A stretch of 64,000 nt of DNA from Sedimentibacter sp. GTDB lineage: Bacteria; Bacillota; Clostridia; Tissierellales; Sedimentibacteraceae. The notes beneath the pieces were generated by a model that saw only the letters and a list, made by a program, of their open reading frames with translations, had not been told where the DNA came from and did not search any database. Made by a program: the position numbers and the translations under genes. Below, piece after piece: positions 17,756-25,812 of this stretch. The stretch covers positions 1 to 64,000 of the forward strand of contig JAHDLA010000027.1 of the NCBI GenBank assembly GCA_018436705.1, in the 5' to 3' direction. Each line of letters opens with the position of its first letter. Position 1 is the first letter of the stretch.

Positions 17756-17844
17756 ATATTATAAGGTAAAAGCCACTCGTGAATAACGCTGGCTGTATAA
17801 TATATTGAACGGGGCAGAACCTGCACTTTGGTGCATGGCTGCCC
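17756..17844 (-). other. Structured intergenic segment upstream of dnaX (two nested hairpins, family unknown)
   Basis: ATATTATA (17756-17763) pairs with TATAATAT (17796-17803), enclosing AGCCA/TGGCT and CGT/ACG helices. A second hairpin pairs GGGCAG (17812-17817) with CTGCCC (17839-17844) around CC/GG and TGCAC/GTGCA. The strand is a guess. I looked for SRP, tmRNA, RNase P and common riboswitch cores and recognised none. Confidence 0.4.
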
Positions 17845-17862
17845 TAAATTATATAACAGTGT

Positions 17863-18102
17863 TTATTTTTTAAACAAATACCATACTCTTGAATCAATTT
17901 CATATTTCAGCTCATATATATCCTTGCCCTTGTGCTGACATACAAAAACAATCCGTCTGTTTCCAACTATTTTTTCTTCATATATTTTTAGAACTTTTTC
18001 TATGTTAACGACAATATCATCAAATCTAAATTTAATGGGTTGTATACTTCCATCTGAGTTAAATATAGCCATCATTTTTATTGGCTGATTAAGAAGCTTC
18101 AT
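17863..18102 (-). CDS. Small conserved-looking protein in the SOS polymerase operon
   Basis: A 79-aa soluble protein I cannot assign to a named family. It is predicted to be mainly beta with one helix: PIKMMAIFNSDGSIQPIKFRFDD, then IEKVLKIYEEKIVGNRRIVFVCQ and IYELKYEIDSRVWYLF. GGAAGGTGAAAAT precedes the ATG, which lies 12 bp after the polymerase stop, so it shares the LexA-controlled transcript. It is not YolD-like, although YolD often holds this position next to UvrX-type polymerases. A role in tuning the polymerase is possible but not shown. Confidence 0.75.
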   Translation of the reverse strand: MKLLNQPIKMMAIFNSDGSIQPIKFRFDDIVVNIEKVLKIYEEKIVGNRRIVFVCQHKGKDIYELKYEIDSRVWYLFKK

Positions 18103-18114
18103 ATTTTCACCTTC

Positions 18115-19347
18115 CTACAAAGTACTGCTCATATCCGGATATTCATCTTCTGGATAACCGCCTAAAATCGGTGTTAATTCATTATTTGCAAAAACTCCTC
18201 TGATCACAGAAGTATCACCATATTTTTCACGAATAACATCTACTACCTTATCCAATTTTTCATTGTTCAAAATATTGCGGTCTTTGAATATACTTAATTG
18301 CTGAAAATTTGCTAATTCTAAATCTGAGACAGAAACTCCCAATTGACGGACAGGCCTCTTATTCCAATACCTATCAAACAATATGCAAATATTTTTATAA
18401 ATTTCATTAGTACAACTTGTAAAGTATAATAATTTTTTTTGCCGTAAAATATAATTAAAATCTTTGTCTTTAATTCTGATACTTACAACTCTGCACGTCA
18501 TTTCAGACTCTCTCAGCCTCCATGCAGTCATCTCCACAAGACTGAGAATTATTGCATGAGCTGTCTCAGTGTCCGTAACGTCAAACTTTAAAGTACTGCT
18601 GTTTCCTATACTTTTAATTGCATCCCTTCTTTTAAAAGTTGAATCGTCTCTTCCCCAGGCATAATTATAAATTAAGCGTCCATGAGATTTAAATAATGAA
18701 GATATCATATTATAATTCGATCTTGCAAGATCACCTATTGTATAAATGCCCAACCTATTTAGCTTTGGCTTAGTTTTCCGTCCCACCATAAATAAATTCT
18801 CAATCGGCAGCGGCCAAAGCTTTTCTTCTACTTCCTCCGAAAATATAGTGTGACATTTATCAGGTTTTTCCAAGTCTCCCGCCTGCTTGGCAAGAAGTTT
18901 ATTTTCCGAAACTCCCACATTAACAGTATACCCAAAATTATCATAGACGCCTCGTCTGATTCCATGAGCCAGGCTTAATGCTTTACTTCTGCCCAAATCG
19001 GTAAATCTTAAAAAACACTCATCTATGCTGAAAACCTGGACGTCGGGTGTAAAAGTATTAAGATATTCACGCAAAGACTTGCTCGCCCTAACATACACTT
19101 GATAGTTCGGAGGTGCCACAAATAAATTGGGGCAAAGCCTCCTGGCTTCCATAAGAGACATGCCCGTCTGTATCTTATATTCTTTGGCAGGTATAGATTT
19201 TGCTAAAACTATACCATGTCTGTTTTTTTCATTTCCTCCTATCACAGACGGAATTTTAAGTATATCTCTTTCTATTCCGGTCTGCATTTCATATGCGGCA
19301 GTCCAAGACAAGAAGGCGGAATTCACATCTATATGCATAACAATCAT
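18115..19347 (-). CDS. Y-family DNA polymerase (Pol IV / UvrX-like)
   Basis: An error-prone translesion polymerase of 410 aa. Catalytic motifs are HIDVNSAFLSW at the N-terminus and VFSIDECFLRF near residue 105. GVSENKLLAKQAGDLEKPD and the helix-hairpin-helix region LPIENLFMVGRKTKPKLNRLGIYTIGDLA follow, and a little-finger domain makes up the rest. I start at the ATG 19345-19347 after AAAGGATGC. The longer frame to 19491 would run through the LexA box. SOS induction is expected from the perfect box 18 bp upstream. The small gene at 17863 is cotranscribed. Confidence 0.9.
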   Translation of the reverse strand: MIVMHIDVNSAFLSWTAAYEMQTGIERDILKIPSVIGGNEKNRHGIVLAKSIPAKEYKIQTGMSLMEARRLCPNLFVAPPNYQVYVRASKSLREYLNTFTPDVQVFSIDECFLRFTDLGRSKALSLAHGIRRGVYDNFGYTVNVGVSENKLLAKQAGDLEKPDKCHTIFSEEVEEKLWPLPIENLFMVGRKTKPKLNRLGIYTIGDLARSNYNMISSLFKSHGRLIYNYAWGRDDSTFKRRDAIKSIGNSSTLKFDVTDTETAHAIILSLVEMTAWRLRESEMTCRVVSIRIKDKDFNYILRQKKLLYFTSCTNEIYKNICILFDRYWNKRPVRQLGVSVSDLELANFQQLSIFKDRNILNNEKLDKVVDVIREKYGDTSVIRGVFANNELTPILGGYPEDEYPDMSSTL

Positions 19348-19364
19348 AAAAGCATCCTTTTTAT

Positions 19365-19378
19365 CGAACTTATGTTCG
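19365..19378. promoter_or_regulatory. LexA (SOS) box of the Y-family polymerase
   Basis: CGAACTTATGTTCG is a perfect match to the Gram-positive LexA operator CGAAC-N4-GTTCG. On the minus strand it lies just downstream of a TATAAT-type -10, where bound LexA would block transcription. Confidence 0.9.
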
Positions 19379-19518
19379 TTTAGCATTATTATAACACAAG
19401 TTAAGGATTTTAAAAGAGCAATTTTTTCTGTAAATATATTTTTTAATGTAATATATGGCAAAATAATGTAAAACATCCTGAATATAAACATAAGATTTGT
19501 TAATATTTTAGAAAACAG

Positions 19519-19560
19519 AAAAAGAATGGCTACTATATTTCAAGTATAACCATTCTTTTT
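19519..19560 (-). terminator. Terminator after the lipoprotein gene
   Basis: AAAAAGAATGG (19519-19529) and CCATTCTTTTT (19550-19560) form an 11-bp stem whose 3' arm on the minus strand ends in U residues. Confidence 0.75.
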
Positions 19561-19624
19561 CATATATTTTATATCACATATAATGAAATCATGCTTTATT
19601 GCATATAAATGTAAATATTTAGAA

Positions 19625-20116
19625 TTAACTTATCCATGCATTTCCTTGTTTTTCTATTTCCCATTTTCCATTTTTATACTTTACAACTGTACCATCGTAA
19701 CCAATTGCACCAAGTCCAGAGCGCCATTTAGATATATCCATAATTATAGAATTTCTTTTTATAGGCTCATCTTCAATTTCAAATAATATGCCTTCTTCAA
19801 AGTATAAATCCTTTACATACCCTTTTTCTTTAAGTTCCCCAATCGTCATATCTAAAACTATAAAACCGTAATTCTCAAGTTCTTTTAATAGTTCTGCTTT
19901 TTCTTCATCATTTAAATTAACTATTAAAGATGTATCTATAGCAATATATTTTATATTGCTGTTAAGAGCGCTGTCTTCTGCATACAATTTATCAATAACT
20001 GTTGTATATGCTCCCACTTTATCAACTTCTTCGATTTGCGTACACGCTGCTGTAAATACAGTAATAGATAAAATAAGTAGTATAAACATTTTTCTTACAA
20101 TAAATTTATTCTTCAT
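19625..20116 (-). CDS. Hypothetical lipoprotein
   Basis: 163 aa. A basic start (MKNKFIVRKM) leads into a hydrophobic segment ending TAAC, a plausible lipobox with Cys25. The mature part is acidic with no family I recognise. It ends in MDISKWRSGLGAIGYDGTVVKYKNGKWEIEKQ, which resembles a small beta domain. GGAAGGCGATATA precedes the ATG at 20114-20116; an ATG five codons earlier overlaps that ribosome site. A terminator follows. Extracellular, membrane-tethered location is inferred from the signal only. Confidence 0.75.
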   Translation of the reverse strand: MKNKFIVRKMFILLILSITVFTAACTQIEEVDKVGAYTTVIDKLYAEDSALNSNIKYIAIDTSLIVNLNDEEKAELLKELENYGFIVLDMTIGELKEKGYVKDLYFEEGILFEIEDEPIKRNSIIMDISKWRSGLGAIGYDGTVVKYKNGKWEIEKQGNAWIS

Positions 20117-20221
20117 TATATCGCCTTCCATATTATTTATATAAATAGACGAAGGTTATTTAATTTTGTTCCATTTTACTATTGACAATCATAATATAAA
20201 AGTCAACGATAACATATTTGC

Positions 20222-20247
20222 AAAAAAAACAATGCCAATCAGCATTG
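20222..20247 (-). terminator. Terminator after the 32-aa membrane peptide gene
   Basis: CAATGC (20230-20235) and GCATTG (20242-20247) form a stem with a 6-nt loop, followed on the minus strand by eight U. Confidence 0.8.
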
Positions 20248-20264
20248 TATCCTGTTTCACGGAT

Positions 20265-20363
20265 TCATTTTCTGTCTATATAGTACCTAACTGTGCTGTA
20301 AAGCATATAAAAGGTTGAAGCTACAATTGTCCCCGTACTAATCAATAATAAAAATTTATTCAT
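20265..20363 (-). CDS. Small single-pass membrane protein (32 aa)
   Basis: Residues MNKFLLLISTGTIVASTFYM form a hydrophobic helix and the end LYSTVRYYIDRK is basic, so the C-terminus should face the cytoplasm. It is supported by a strong ribosome site (GGAGGGGTCGTTA before the ATG) and by a perfect terminator 17 bp after the TGA. Together these make a complete small transcription unit. I do not recognise a family; a regulator of a membrane complex or a toxin-like peptide are both conceivable. Confidence 0.6.
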   Translation of the reverse strand: MNKFLLLISTGTIVASTFYMLYSTVRYYIDRK

Positions 20364-20570
20364 TAACGACCCCTCCGTCATATATCTATTTAATTAGACG
20401 CATCACATTTAAAAAATGTTTCATAAATTATTTAATTTTTTATTTTTACGTGCACTTTTTCCTTTTTTTAATGTATTTTCGTCTAATTGTTAAATTATTT
20501 TAATAAAGGCACAGCATTACATGCTGCGGATTATGTGGTAAAATTAATATTATATTTTTAGGAGAACACA

Positions 20571-21311
20571 ATGAATATTAGACAAATAAGAGATTTAACC
20601 GTAATAGATTTTGATGAAAACAGATTTTTAGGTATTGCATGTGATTCATGCGGAGGAATAGGATTAAAAGAGCATGATGTTGTAAAGGTAGACCCCAAGG
20701 TTTCTGCATATCATACAGGCAAGGTTGTTCTTGCAGAGCTTATGAGCATGGGCTTTGTTCCTCTCATTATGGCTGACGGGCTTGCCGTTGAAATGAACGA
20801 CACAGGTAAACAGCTTATCGAAGGTTTCAATGAAGTTATATCAAAGGTTAAATCGACAAAAATACACCTGACAGGCAGCACAGAGGAAAACATACCCACA
20901 GTTCAGACTTCAATGGGTATTACCTGCATAGGAATGTGTGAAAAAAACAAATTAAAATATAAAAAAACCTCAAAAAATGATATTTGCATACTTATAGGAC
21001 TTCCCTTAGTAGGAAATGACGTTGTTAATAACCCGGACAAAATATTAGATATTGATGATTTTGAAAAGTTATATCTATGTAAATATATAAAAGAAATGCT
21101 TCCAATAGGATCAAGAGGAACCGGTGCTGAACTGGCAGATTTATGCGAATACAACAATCTCAAAATTAAGTACTCCGATAATATCTGCATAAATCTAAAA
21201 CAGTCCGGGGGCCCTTCGTGCAGCTGTATTGTAACTGCAGACAAGCAACATGCCGACAAAATAAAAAATCTTATTAATAAGCCGGTTAATTTAATAGGAA
21301 CATTTTACTAA
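20571..21311 (+). CDS. cblS: AIR-synthase-like kinase, probable alpha-ribazole kinase CblS
   Basis: A 246-aa protein with the PurM/ThiL/SelD-type N-terminal fold: GIACDSCGGIGLKEHDVVKVDP, then AYHTGKVVLAELMSMGFVPLIMADGLAVEM. It is much shorter than PurM or SelD. It looks like CblS, which phosphorylates alpha-ribazole in the Gram-positive salvage route for the lower cobamide ligand. IGLPLVGNDVV and the Cys-containing GGPSCSCIV near the end are notable. AGGAGAACACA precedes the ATG. It is a lone gene with no CblT transporter or cob genes nearby and no cobalamin riboswitch that I can see, so the assignment rests on family resemblance only. Confidence 0.6.
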   Translation: MNIRQIRDLTVIDFDENRFLGIACDSCGGIGLKEHDVVKVDPKVSAYHTGKVVLAELMSMGFVPLIMADGLAVEMNDTGKQLIEGFNEVISKVKSTKIHLTGSTEENIPTVQTSMGITCIGMCEKNKLKYKKTSKNDICILIGLPLVGNDVVNNPDKILDIDDFEKLYLCKYIKEMLPIGSRGTGAELADLCEYNNLKIKYSDNICINLKQSGGPSCSCIVTADKQHADKIKNLINKPVNLIGTFY

Positions 21312-21345
21312 TGCAGCTTTATTATTAAAAACTACGCAAAAATAT

Positions 21346-21371
21346 AAATCCCGGATACAGAACCGGGATTT
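21346..21371. terminator. Bidirectional terminator between the CblS-like and glucosaminidase genes
   Basis: AAATCCCGG (21346-21354) pairs with CCGGGATTT (21363-21371) across an 8-nt loop, with T-rich sequence on one side and A-rich on the other. It serves the two convergent genes. Confidence 0.85.
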
Positions 21372-21376
21372 TTAAT

Positions 21377-22069
21377 TTACTTCATTTGTCCTATAATTCT
21401 TTCTGTCATTATCAATATTCTTATTGCCGTCAGCGGCAGGTTCAGGCCTGTATTATCACCAACAACAATTTTTTCGTCAACCCATCTCTGCACATGTTGG
21501 CGAGCCCATTGGGGAACTTCATCAACCGTATTATACACCGGTTCTTCAGCATACTCCACGGCTTCTATTCTCTTTTCTAATTCTTCTATTTTTCTCATAT
21601 ACTCTTTTGCCTCCATATCATATTCATAAAGCTTGTACGATTCTATCAGATTAATCAATTTATATGCATAGTTGGGGTCCGTAGCATATCCGGCAGCATG
21701 AACCGCCATGCTTGCAGCCCTGTAATCTATTTCCCCAATAACATTTTTGTAACGATGAAGGCCTGTCAACAGTGCAGAATGGTCTGTTATGCTGTCTTTC
21801 CAGCTGTCATATGCCCTAAATACTGCAGAGGTCTCTACCATTCCTATGCCGTCATAACTTTCCTGAGTGTCACCCACATACACTTTTCCCGTCCATAAAG
21901 GCGTCGCTTTTATACCGAACAAGGCTTTTCCTTTAACAGCTAATCCGCTAAGCCCCCAACCGCTTTCAAGTATTGCCTGTGCAGCTGTCAGACTTGCAAG
22001 TATGTCATTTTCAATCATATCTTCTATTACCAAGTCTTTTATAGACTCCAAAAATTCATTTTTAGTCAT
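21377..22069 (-). CDS. Glucosaminidase (GH73-like) cell-wall hydrolase, phage-endolysin type
   Basis: A 230-aa protein without a signal peptide. The N-terminal domain is a FlgJ/LytG-type beta-N-acetylglucosaminidase: SLTAAQAILESGWGLSGLAVKGKALFGIK with the catalytic Glu in ILESGWG, then YRAYDSW-like AVFRAYDSWKDSITDHSALL and YATDPNYAYKLI. A Glu-rich coiled segment follows. The C-terminal VDEVPQWARQHVQRWVDEKI...GLNLPLTAIRILIM tail is common on clostridial phage lysins. I start at the ATG 22067-22069, about 8 nt after GGGAG. Its neighbour is a small membrane protein, as in phage lysis modules, but no other phage gene is present. Confidence 0.82.
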   Translation of the reverse strand: MTKNEFLESIKDLVIEDMIENDILASLTAAQAILESGWGLSGLAVKGKALFGIKATPLWTGKVYVGDTQESYDGIGMVETSAVFRAYDSWKDSITDHSALLTGLHRYKNVIGEIDYRAASMAVHAAGYATDPNYAYKLINLIESYKLYEYDMEAKEYMRKIEELEKRIEAVEYAEEPVYNTVDEVPQWARQHVQRWVDEKIVVGDNTGLNLPLTAIRILIMTERIIGQMK

Positions 22070-22188
22070 TATCATTACTCCCTTCCAGGCTGCAAAGCAA
22101 ATCAATGATAATTTACTTTTGTCCTCTATGGCACAATATGCAGTATAAAAACCATTGTTACTTATAAAGCTATTCAAATTAATTACAC

Positions 22189-22213
22189 CAAAAAAGATCT
22201 CTAGCGAGACCTT
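22189..22213 (-). terminator. Terminator after the small membrane-protein gene
   Basis: AAGATCTC (22194-22201) and GAGACCTT (22206-22213) form an 8-bp stem with one G-U pair and loop TAGC, followed by U residues on the minus strand. Confidence 0.75.
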
Positions 22214-22629
22214 TAGATTAATTTATAGTGTGGCTTTTCTTCATTAAACAACTTCCATCTAAGCCAGTCATCCAAAATTATTGCAGGAAGGGCCAGAATC
22301 ACCCATATTATACTGTATTGAAGACTTATCTGCCCCAATAAATTGTACGGCAAATTGCTGTAGTCCCAGACATCCATCTTCAGCCATACATTCAACATCA
22401 GGCCTGCTATAAATTCTATGCCTGTTACAATGGCAGCCGCTATAATTTGCTGCTTCCACAGAGGCATTTGAAATGTAAAGTATTCATTAATAAGCCCTAT
22501 AAGCAAAAAACATATGCCTCCTACAACAAACATGCTTATGTGGCTATAGCCCCGCCATAATACTTCCACCAGATAGTATATAGCTCCTCCTATTATAAAC
22601 AAAGCTAAATTTTTACATATATGCTTCAT
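22213..22629 (-). CDS. Small multi-pass membrane protein, ABC-transporter type IV (PF06541-like)
   Basis: A 138-aa integral membrane protein with about four hydrophobic helices. The signature MDVWDYSNLPYNLLGQISLQYSIIWV, followed by a DD pair (ILDDWLRW), matches proteins filed as putative ABC-transporter type IV. The true function is unknown; no ATPase lies nearby. Such genes often sit next to amidases and lysins in clostridial prophages, and the glucosaminidase here is the next gene on the strand. Confidence 0.75.
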   Translation of the reverse strand: MKHICKNLALFIIGGAIYYLVEVLWRGYSHISMFVVGGICFLLIGLINEYFTFQMPLWKQQIIAAAIVTGIEFIAGLMLNVWLKMDVWDYSNLPYNLLGQISLQYSIIWVILALPAIILDDWLRWKLFNEEKPHYKLI

Positions 22630-22752
22630 ATTATCACCCCATATATTACTATGCCGGTGAGTTGTTCTTAAGTAATATAATTTAAATTTTGCATTATGTT
22701 GTTCTTTTCTAGAATTTAATTTTTAATTCATAATATAATAAAATTTATAATT

Positions 22753-23649
22753 TTAACTATTTTCAATCGTATCACAGGAGGCTATATTACTGGATTTGTT
22801 ATATATATACACAGCAAATAAAATAACAGCTGTTCCTATAATTTGAAGCCATGTTAATTTAGTTTTTAGTATAATATATGACAGCACAATTGTGAATATA
22901 GGCTCTAATAGGGATATGACAGAAACCCGCCCGACAGGAAGCAAAGATACTGCCTTCATAAACGCAAAGAATCCAACAACCGTAGACCAAAATGCAAGAA
23001 TACTTAAATAAAAAATAATTTTTGGTTCAAGTATAATCGCAAATTCATTATTTATCATGCTGTACACAAAATAGACACTTGAACATACAAAACATAAATA
23101 CATTGTCAGCACCGCCGAATCAATGCCGGCAATATATTTTTTTGTATAAATCATGTATGCAGCGCTGATAAAAGCAGCTGTTATTACATACACAATACCC
23201 TTGACTTCAAGTGACTCCCAAGGAGCATACAAAACGATTGCCGTTCCCATAAAGGAAAGTGTAATTCCTACAATTTTTTGCTTTGTAATTTTTTCATTTA
23301 AAAATAACCTTGCAAGCAGCAATACAAATAATGGATAACAGTAATAAATAATTTCTCCGATTGATGGAGAAATATATCTGAACGCTGAAAAAAATGAAAT
23401 ACACTGTATACTGTAAATAGTGCCTGCAACACATATGTACCAAAATTCCTTTTTAGTTCTGAGAATATCTTCCCTCTTTGAAATTATACAATATACAAAA
23501 AATATCATTCCTGCTATAAAAAACCTATAAAACAGCATAGTCGATGGAGAAACCCCACCAGAAATTCCTATGCCGGCAAGTATAGGTATTATACTGAAGC
23601 CAAGAGTTGCAACAATTGCATATATAATACCATTGCTTCTTAATTTCAT
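22753..23649 (-). CDS. EamA-family (DMT superfamily) transporter
   Basis: A 298-aa drug/metabolite exporter with about ten membrane helices in two EamA repeats. The first repeat holds FYRFFIAGMIFFVY and SFFSAFRYISPSIGEIIYYCYPLFV. The second holds GFFAFMKAVSLLPVGRVSVISLLEPIFTIVLSYIIL, a typical family block. GGAGGAGTATAAA precedes the ATG. It follows rpmE with a terminator between. Substrate unknown; family members export amino acids and small metabolites. Confidence 0.88.
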   Translation of the reverse strand: MKLRSNGIIYAIVATLGFSIIPILAGIGISGGVSPSTMLFYRFFIAGMIFFVYCIISKREDILRTKKEFWYICVAGTIYSIQCISFFSAFRYISPSIGEIIYYCYPLFVLLLARLFLNEKITKQKIVGITLSFMGTAIVLYAPWESLEVKGIVYVITAAFISAAYMIYTKKYIAGIDSAVLTMYLCFVCSSVYFVYSMINNEFAIILEPKIIFYLSILAFWSTVVGFFAFMKAVSLLPVGRVSVISLLEPIFTIVLSYIILKTKLTWLQIIGTAVILFAVYIYNKSSNIASCDTIENS

Positions 23650-23751
23650 TTTATACTCCTCCGATATAAACTTCCCATTCCGTTGTAATCGTTTTCAAAT
23701 ATATTACTCACAAATACAATCTACTTTTTCCGACAGAAATCAAAATAAACT

Positions 23752-23786
23752 AAAAAGCAAATCCGGAAACATTGCTCCAAATTTGC
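23752..23786 (-). terminator. Terminator after rpmE
   Basis: GCAAAT/ATTTGC and GGA/TCC helices separated by a 2x2 internal loop at 23757-23786 are followed by five U on the minus strand. Confidence 0.6.
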
Positions 23787-23806
23787 CCCAAAGTGCATTC
23801 ATTAAA

Positions 23807-24007
23807 TTAATCCATGCCATATTTCTTTTTAAATCTGTCAACTCTACCGCCTTTGTCAACAAACTTTTGTTTGCCGGTAAAGAACGGATGACATTCTGAG
23901 CATATTTCGACTTTGATTTCATCAAGTACTGAACCTGTTTCAAATGTATTTCCACATGCGCATTTAACAGTAACTGTTTTATAATCCGGATGTATTCCTT
24001 TCTTCAT
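23807..24007 (-). CDS. rpmE: 50S ribosomal protein L31
   Basis: A 66-aa ribosomal protein. It is the zinc-binding (C+) form with paired cysteines in KCACGNTF and ICSECHPFFTGKQKFVDKGGRVDRF. The ATG at 24005-24007 follows GAGGTGAACAGG; the GTG nine bases upstream lies in that ribosome site. It is downstream of rho, the common order in Firmicutes. Confidence 0.97.
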   Translation of the reverse strand: MKKGIHPDYKTVTVKCACGNTFETGSVLDEIKVEICSECHPFFTGKQKFVDKGGRVDRFKKKYGMD

Positions 24008-24075
24008 CCTGTTCACCTCTTTCTCGCTCTATATTAATTAATTAAATAGTATTATCAATTTACCTTCAGTATTAT

Positions 24076-24115
24076 AACATACAAAAAATTATATTACAAT
24101 ATTTTTTTGTATGTT
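24076..24115. other. Long AT-rich hairpin between rho and rpmE
   Basis: AACATACAAAAAA (24076-24088) is complementary to TTTTTTGTATGTT, giving about 13 bp around an AT loop. On the coding (minus) strand it is not followed by a U tract, so it may be an RNA processing or attenuation structure rather than a terminator. Confidence 0.4.
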
Positions 24116-24120
24116 ATTTT

Positions 24121-25602
24121 TTAATAGTTCCTGTCATCAAAATCATTCTTCATCTTATCAATATTCAGTAGCTGTGAAGATGCCTGCCTAATAAATTCAT
24201 CGTTTGTCTTGGTTTTTACCAAACCATCTATTAATCTTTCTGTAACGTCAGCAACAGAAAAATTGCTCATTGCCTTTCTAAGCTGCCAAATTGTCTGAAG
24301 TTCTTCTGTATTTAACAAAAGTTCTTCTCTTCGTGTACCAGATTTGTTAATATCTAAAGCAGGGAATATTCTTTTTTCTGATAGCTTTCTATCAAGATGA
24401 ATTTCCATATTTCCCGTACCTTTAAATTCTTCAAATATCATGTCATCCATTCGGCTTCCGGTTTCAATAAGGGCACTTGCTAAAATTGTCAGACTGCCGC
24501 CTTCTTCAATATTTCTGGCTGCTCCGAAAAACCTTTTTGGTCCGTACAATGCACCTGGGTCAAGCCCTCCTGATAATGTCCTTCCTGTTGGAGTTATAGT
24601 AAGGTTATATGCTCTTGAAAGTCTTGTAATGCTGTCTAAAAGTATCAATACATCCTTACCTTGCTCAACAAGCCTTTTTGCTCTTTCGAGAACCATTTCC
24701 GCAACTTTTATATGGTTTTTTGGAAGCTCGTCAAACGTGGAATACACAACATCACCCTTGACACTTCTCTTCATATCAGTGACTTCTTCCGGGCGTTCAT
24801 CTATTAAAAGCATTATAATTTCTATATCCGGGTAATTTTCCGAAATGCTGTTTGCAATATTCTTCAGAATTGTTGTCTTACCTGCCTTTGGAGGGGCTAC
24901 AATCATACCTCTTTGTCCTTTTCCTATAGGCGCAATTAAGTCTATCAATCTCATGGTTATGTTAAAGGAAGAGCTTTCAAGCCTAATTCTTTCATCGGGA
25001 TATATAGGAACAAGTGAGTCAAAATCTTTTCTGTTTCTTGCTAATTCAGGATTTTCGTCGTTTACCTGCTTAACGTATAACAGGGCTTTAAATTTTTCGC
25101 CTTGTTTTGGCGGCCTTGTTATTCCCGTTATTTTATCTCCGGTCTTCATATGAAATCTTCTTATTTGAGAAGGGGATATATAAACATCTTCATCGCTGGT
25201 AAGATAATTATTCGTTCTTAAAAAACCATAACCGTCCGGATGTGTTTCCAGAATGCCCATTACTTTGACAGCATCATCTCCGCTGGATTCAATTTCTTCA
25301 ACAATCTTATCGGGAAGGTTTGATATATTTACCTCCGCATTAGATGTATTGTTTTCATTTTCAAAATTTTCTAAATTCTTGGCACGTTCCGTAAAATTGC
25401 TGGCACTGTTTTTTTCTTTTTCTACTAACTTCTTGTCGTCGTCTTTATGTGAATGATTTGATTTATTTGAACTGTTATAATATTCATTTAATTTTTTTAG
25501 CAATTCATCTTTTTTATATTTATAAGCATCACGCATTCCTTTTGACTTTGCCAGCTCTTTCAATTCCGAAAGCTTTAAACCGGCTAAATTGTCTTTATCC
25601 AT
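24121..25602 (-). CDS. rho: Transcription termination factor Rho
   Basis: A hexameric RNA helicase, 493 aa. The N-terminal Rho_N helices are LAGLKLSELKELAKSKGM. A low-complexity Lys/Asn/Ser insert spans about residues 45-95. The cold-shock RNA-binding domain includes GILETHPDGYGFLRT and DVYISPSQIRRF. The ATPase core has Walker A PPKAGKTT, LIDERPEEVTD, LILLDSITRLSRAYN and the Q-loop-like SGGLDPGALYGPKRFFGAARN. I start at the ATG 25600-25602 after GGAGGATTTT; a TTG seven codons upstream lacks a ribosome site. Confidence 0.97.
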   Translation of the reverse strand: MDKDNLAGLKLSELKELAKSKGMRDAYKYKKDELLKKLNEYYNSSNKSNHSHKDDDKKLVEKEKNSASNFTERAKNLENFENENNTSNAEVNISNLPDKIVEEIESSGDDAVKVMGILETHPDGYGFLRTNNYLTSDEDVYISPSQIRRFHMKTGDKITGITRPPKQGEKFKALLYVKQVNDENPELARNRKDFDSLVPIYPDERIRLESSSFNITMRLIDLIAPIGKGQRGMIVAPPKAGKTTILKNIANSISENYPDIEIIMLLIDERPEEVTDMKRSVKGDVVYSTFDELPKNHIKVAEMVLERAKRLVEQGKDVLILLDSITRLSRAYNLTITPTGRTLSGGLDPGALYGPKRFFGAARNIEEGGSLTILASALIETGSRMDDMIFEEFKGTGNMEIHLDRKLSEKRIFPALDINKSGTRREELLLNTEELQTIWQLRKAMSNFSVADVTERLIDGLVKTKTNDEFIRQASSQLLNIDKMKNDFDDRNY

Positions 25603-25812
25603 AAAATCCTCCGTTCTATTCAATTCAATTTTAATAATCTATGGAATATATAAGATAAGTGCTCGATAAGTGTTACAATAATATCATTTAATTTTTCAAT
25701 AGTCAAGAGATTTAATTCAAAATAATTACTTTTTGTTATTTTTTTAACTAATGTATTGCTTTTTATTTTTTTAGTAATATAATAATGTTATAGAACTATT
25801 GTGAGGTTTAAT

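Noticed and set aside
17573..17862. SRP RNA gene upstream of dnaX
   Set aside because: The position is right for Firmicutes, but the conserved GGAAGNAGCA-type tetraloop core is absent on both strands.
20364..20570. Cobalamin riboswitch in front of the CblS-like gene
   Set aside because: No B12-box-like sequence or long structured leader is visible; only a short CAGCAT/ATGCTG hairpin is present.
23740..23955. A 71-aa ORF overlapping rpmE
   Set aside because: It lies in another frame of rpmE and its terminator and has no ribosome site.
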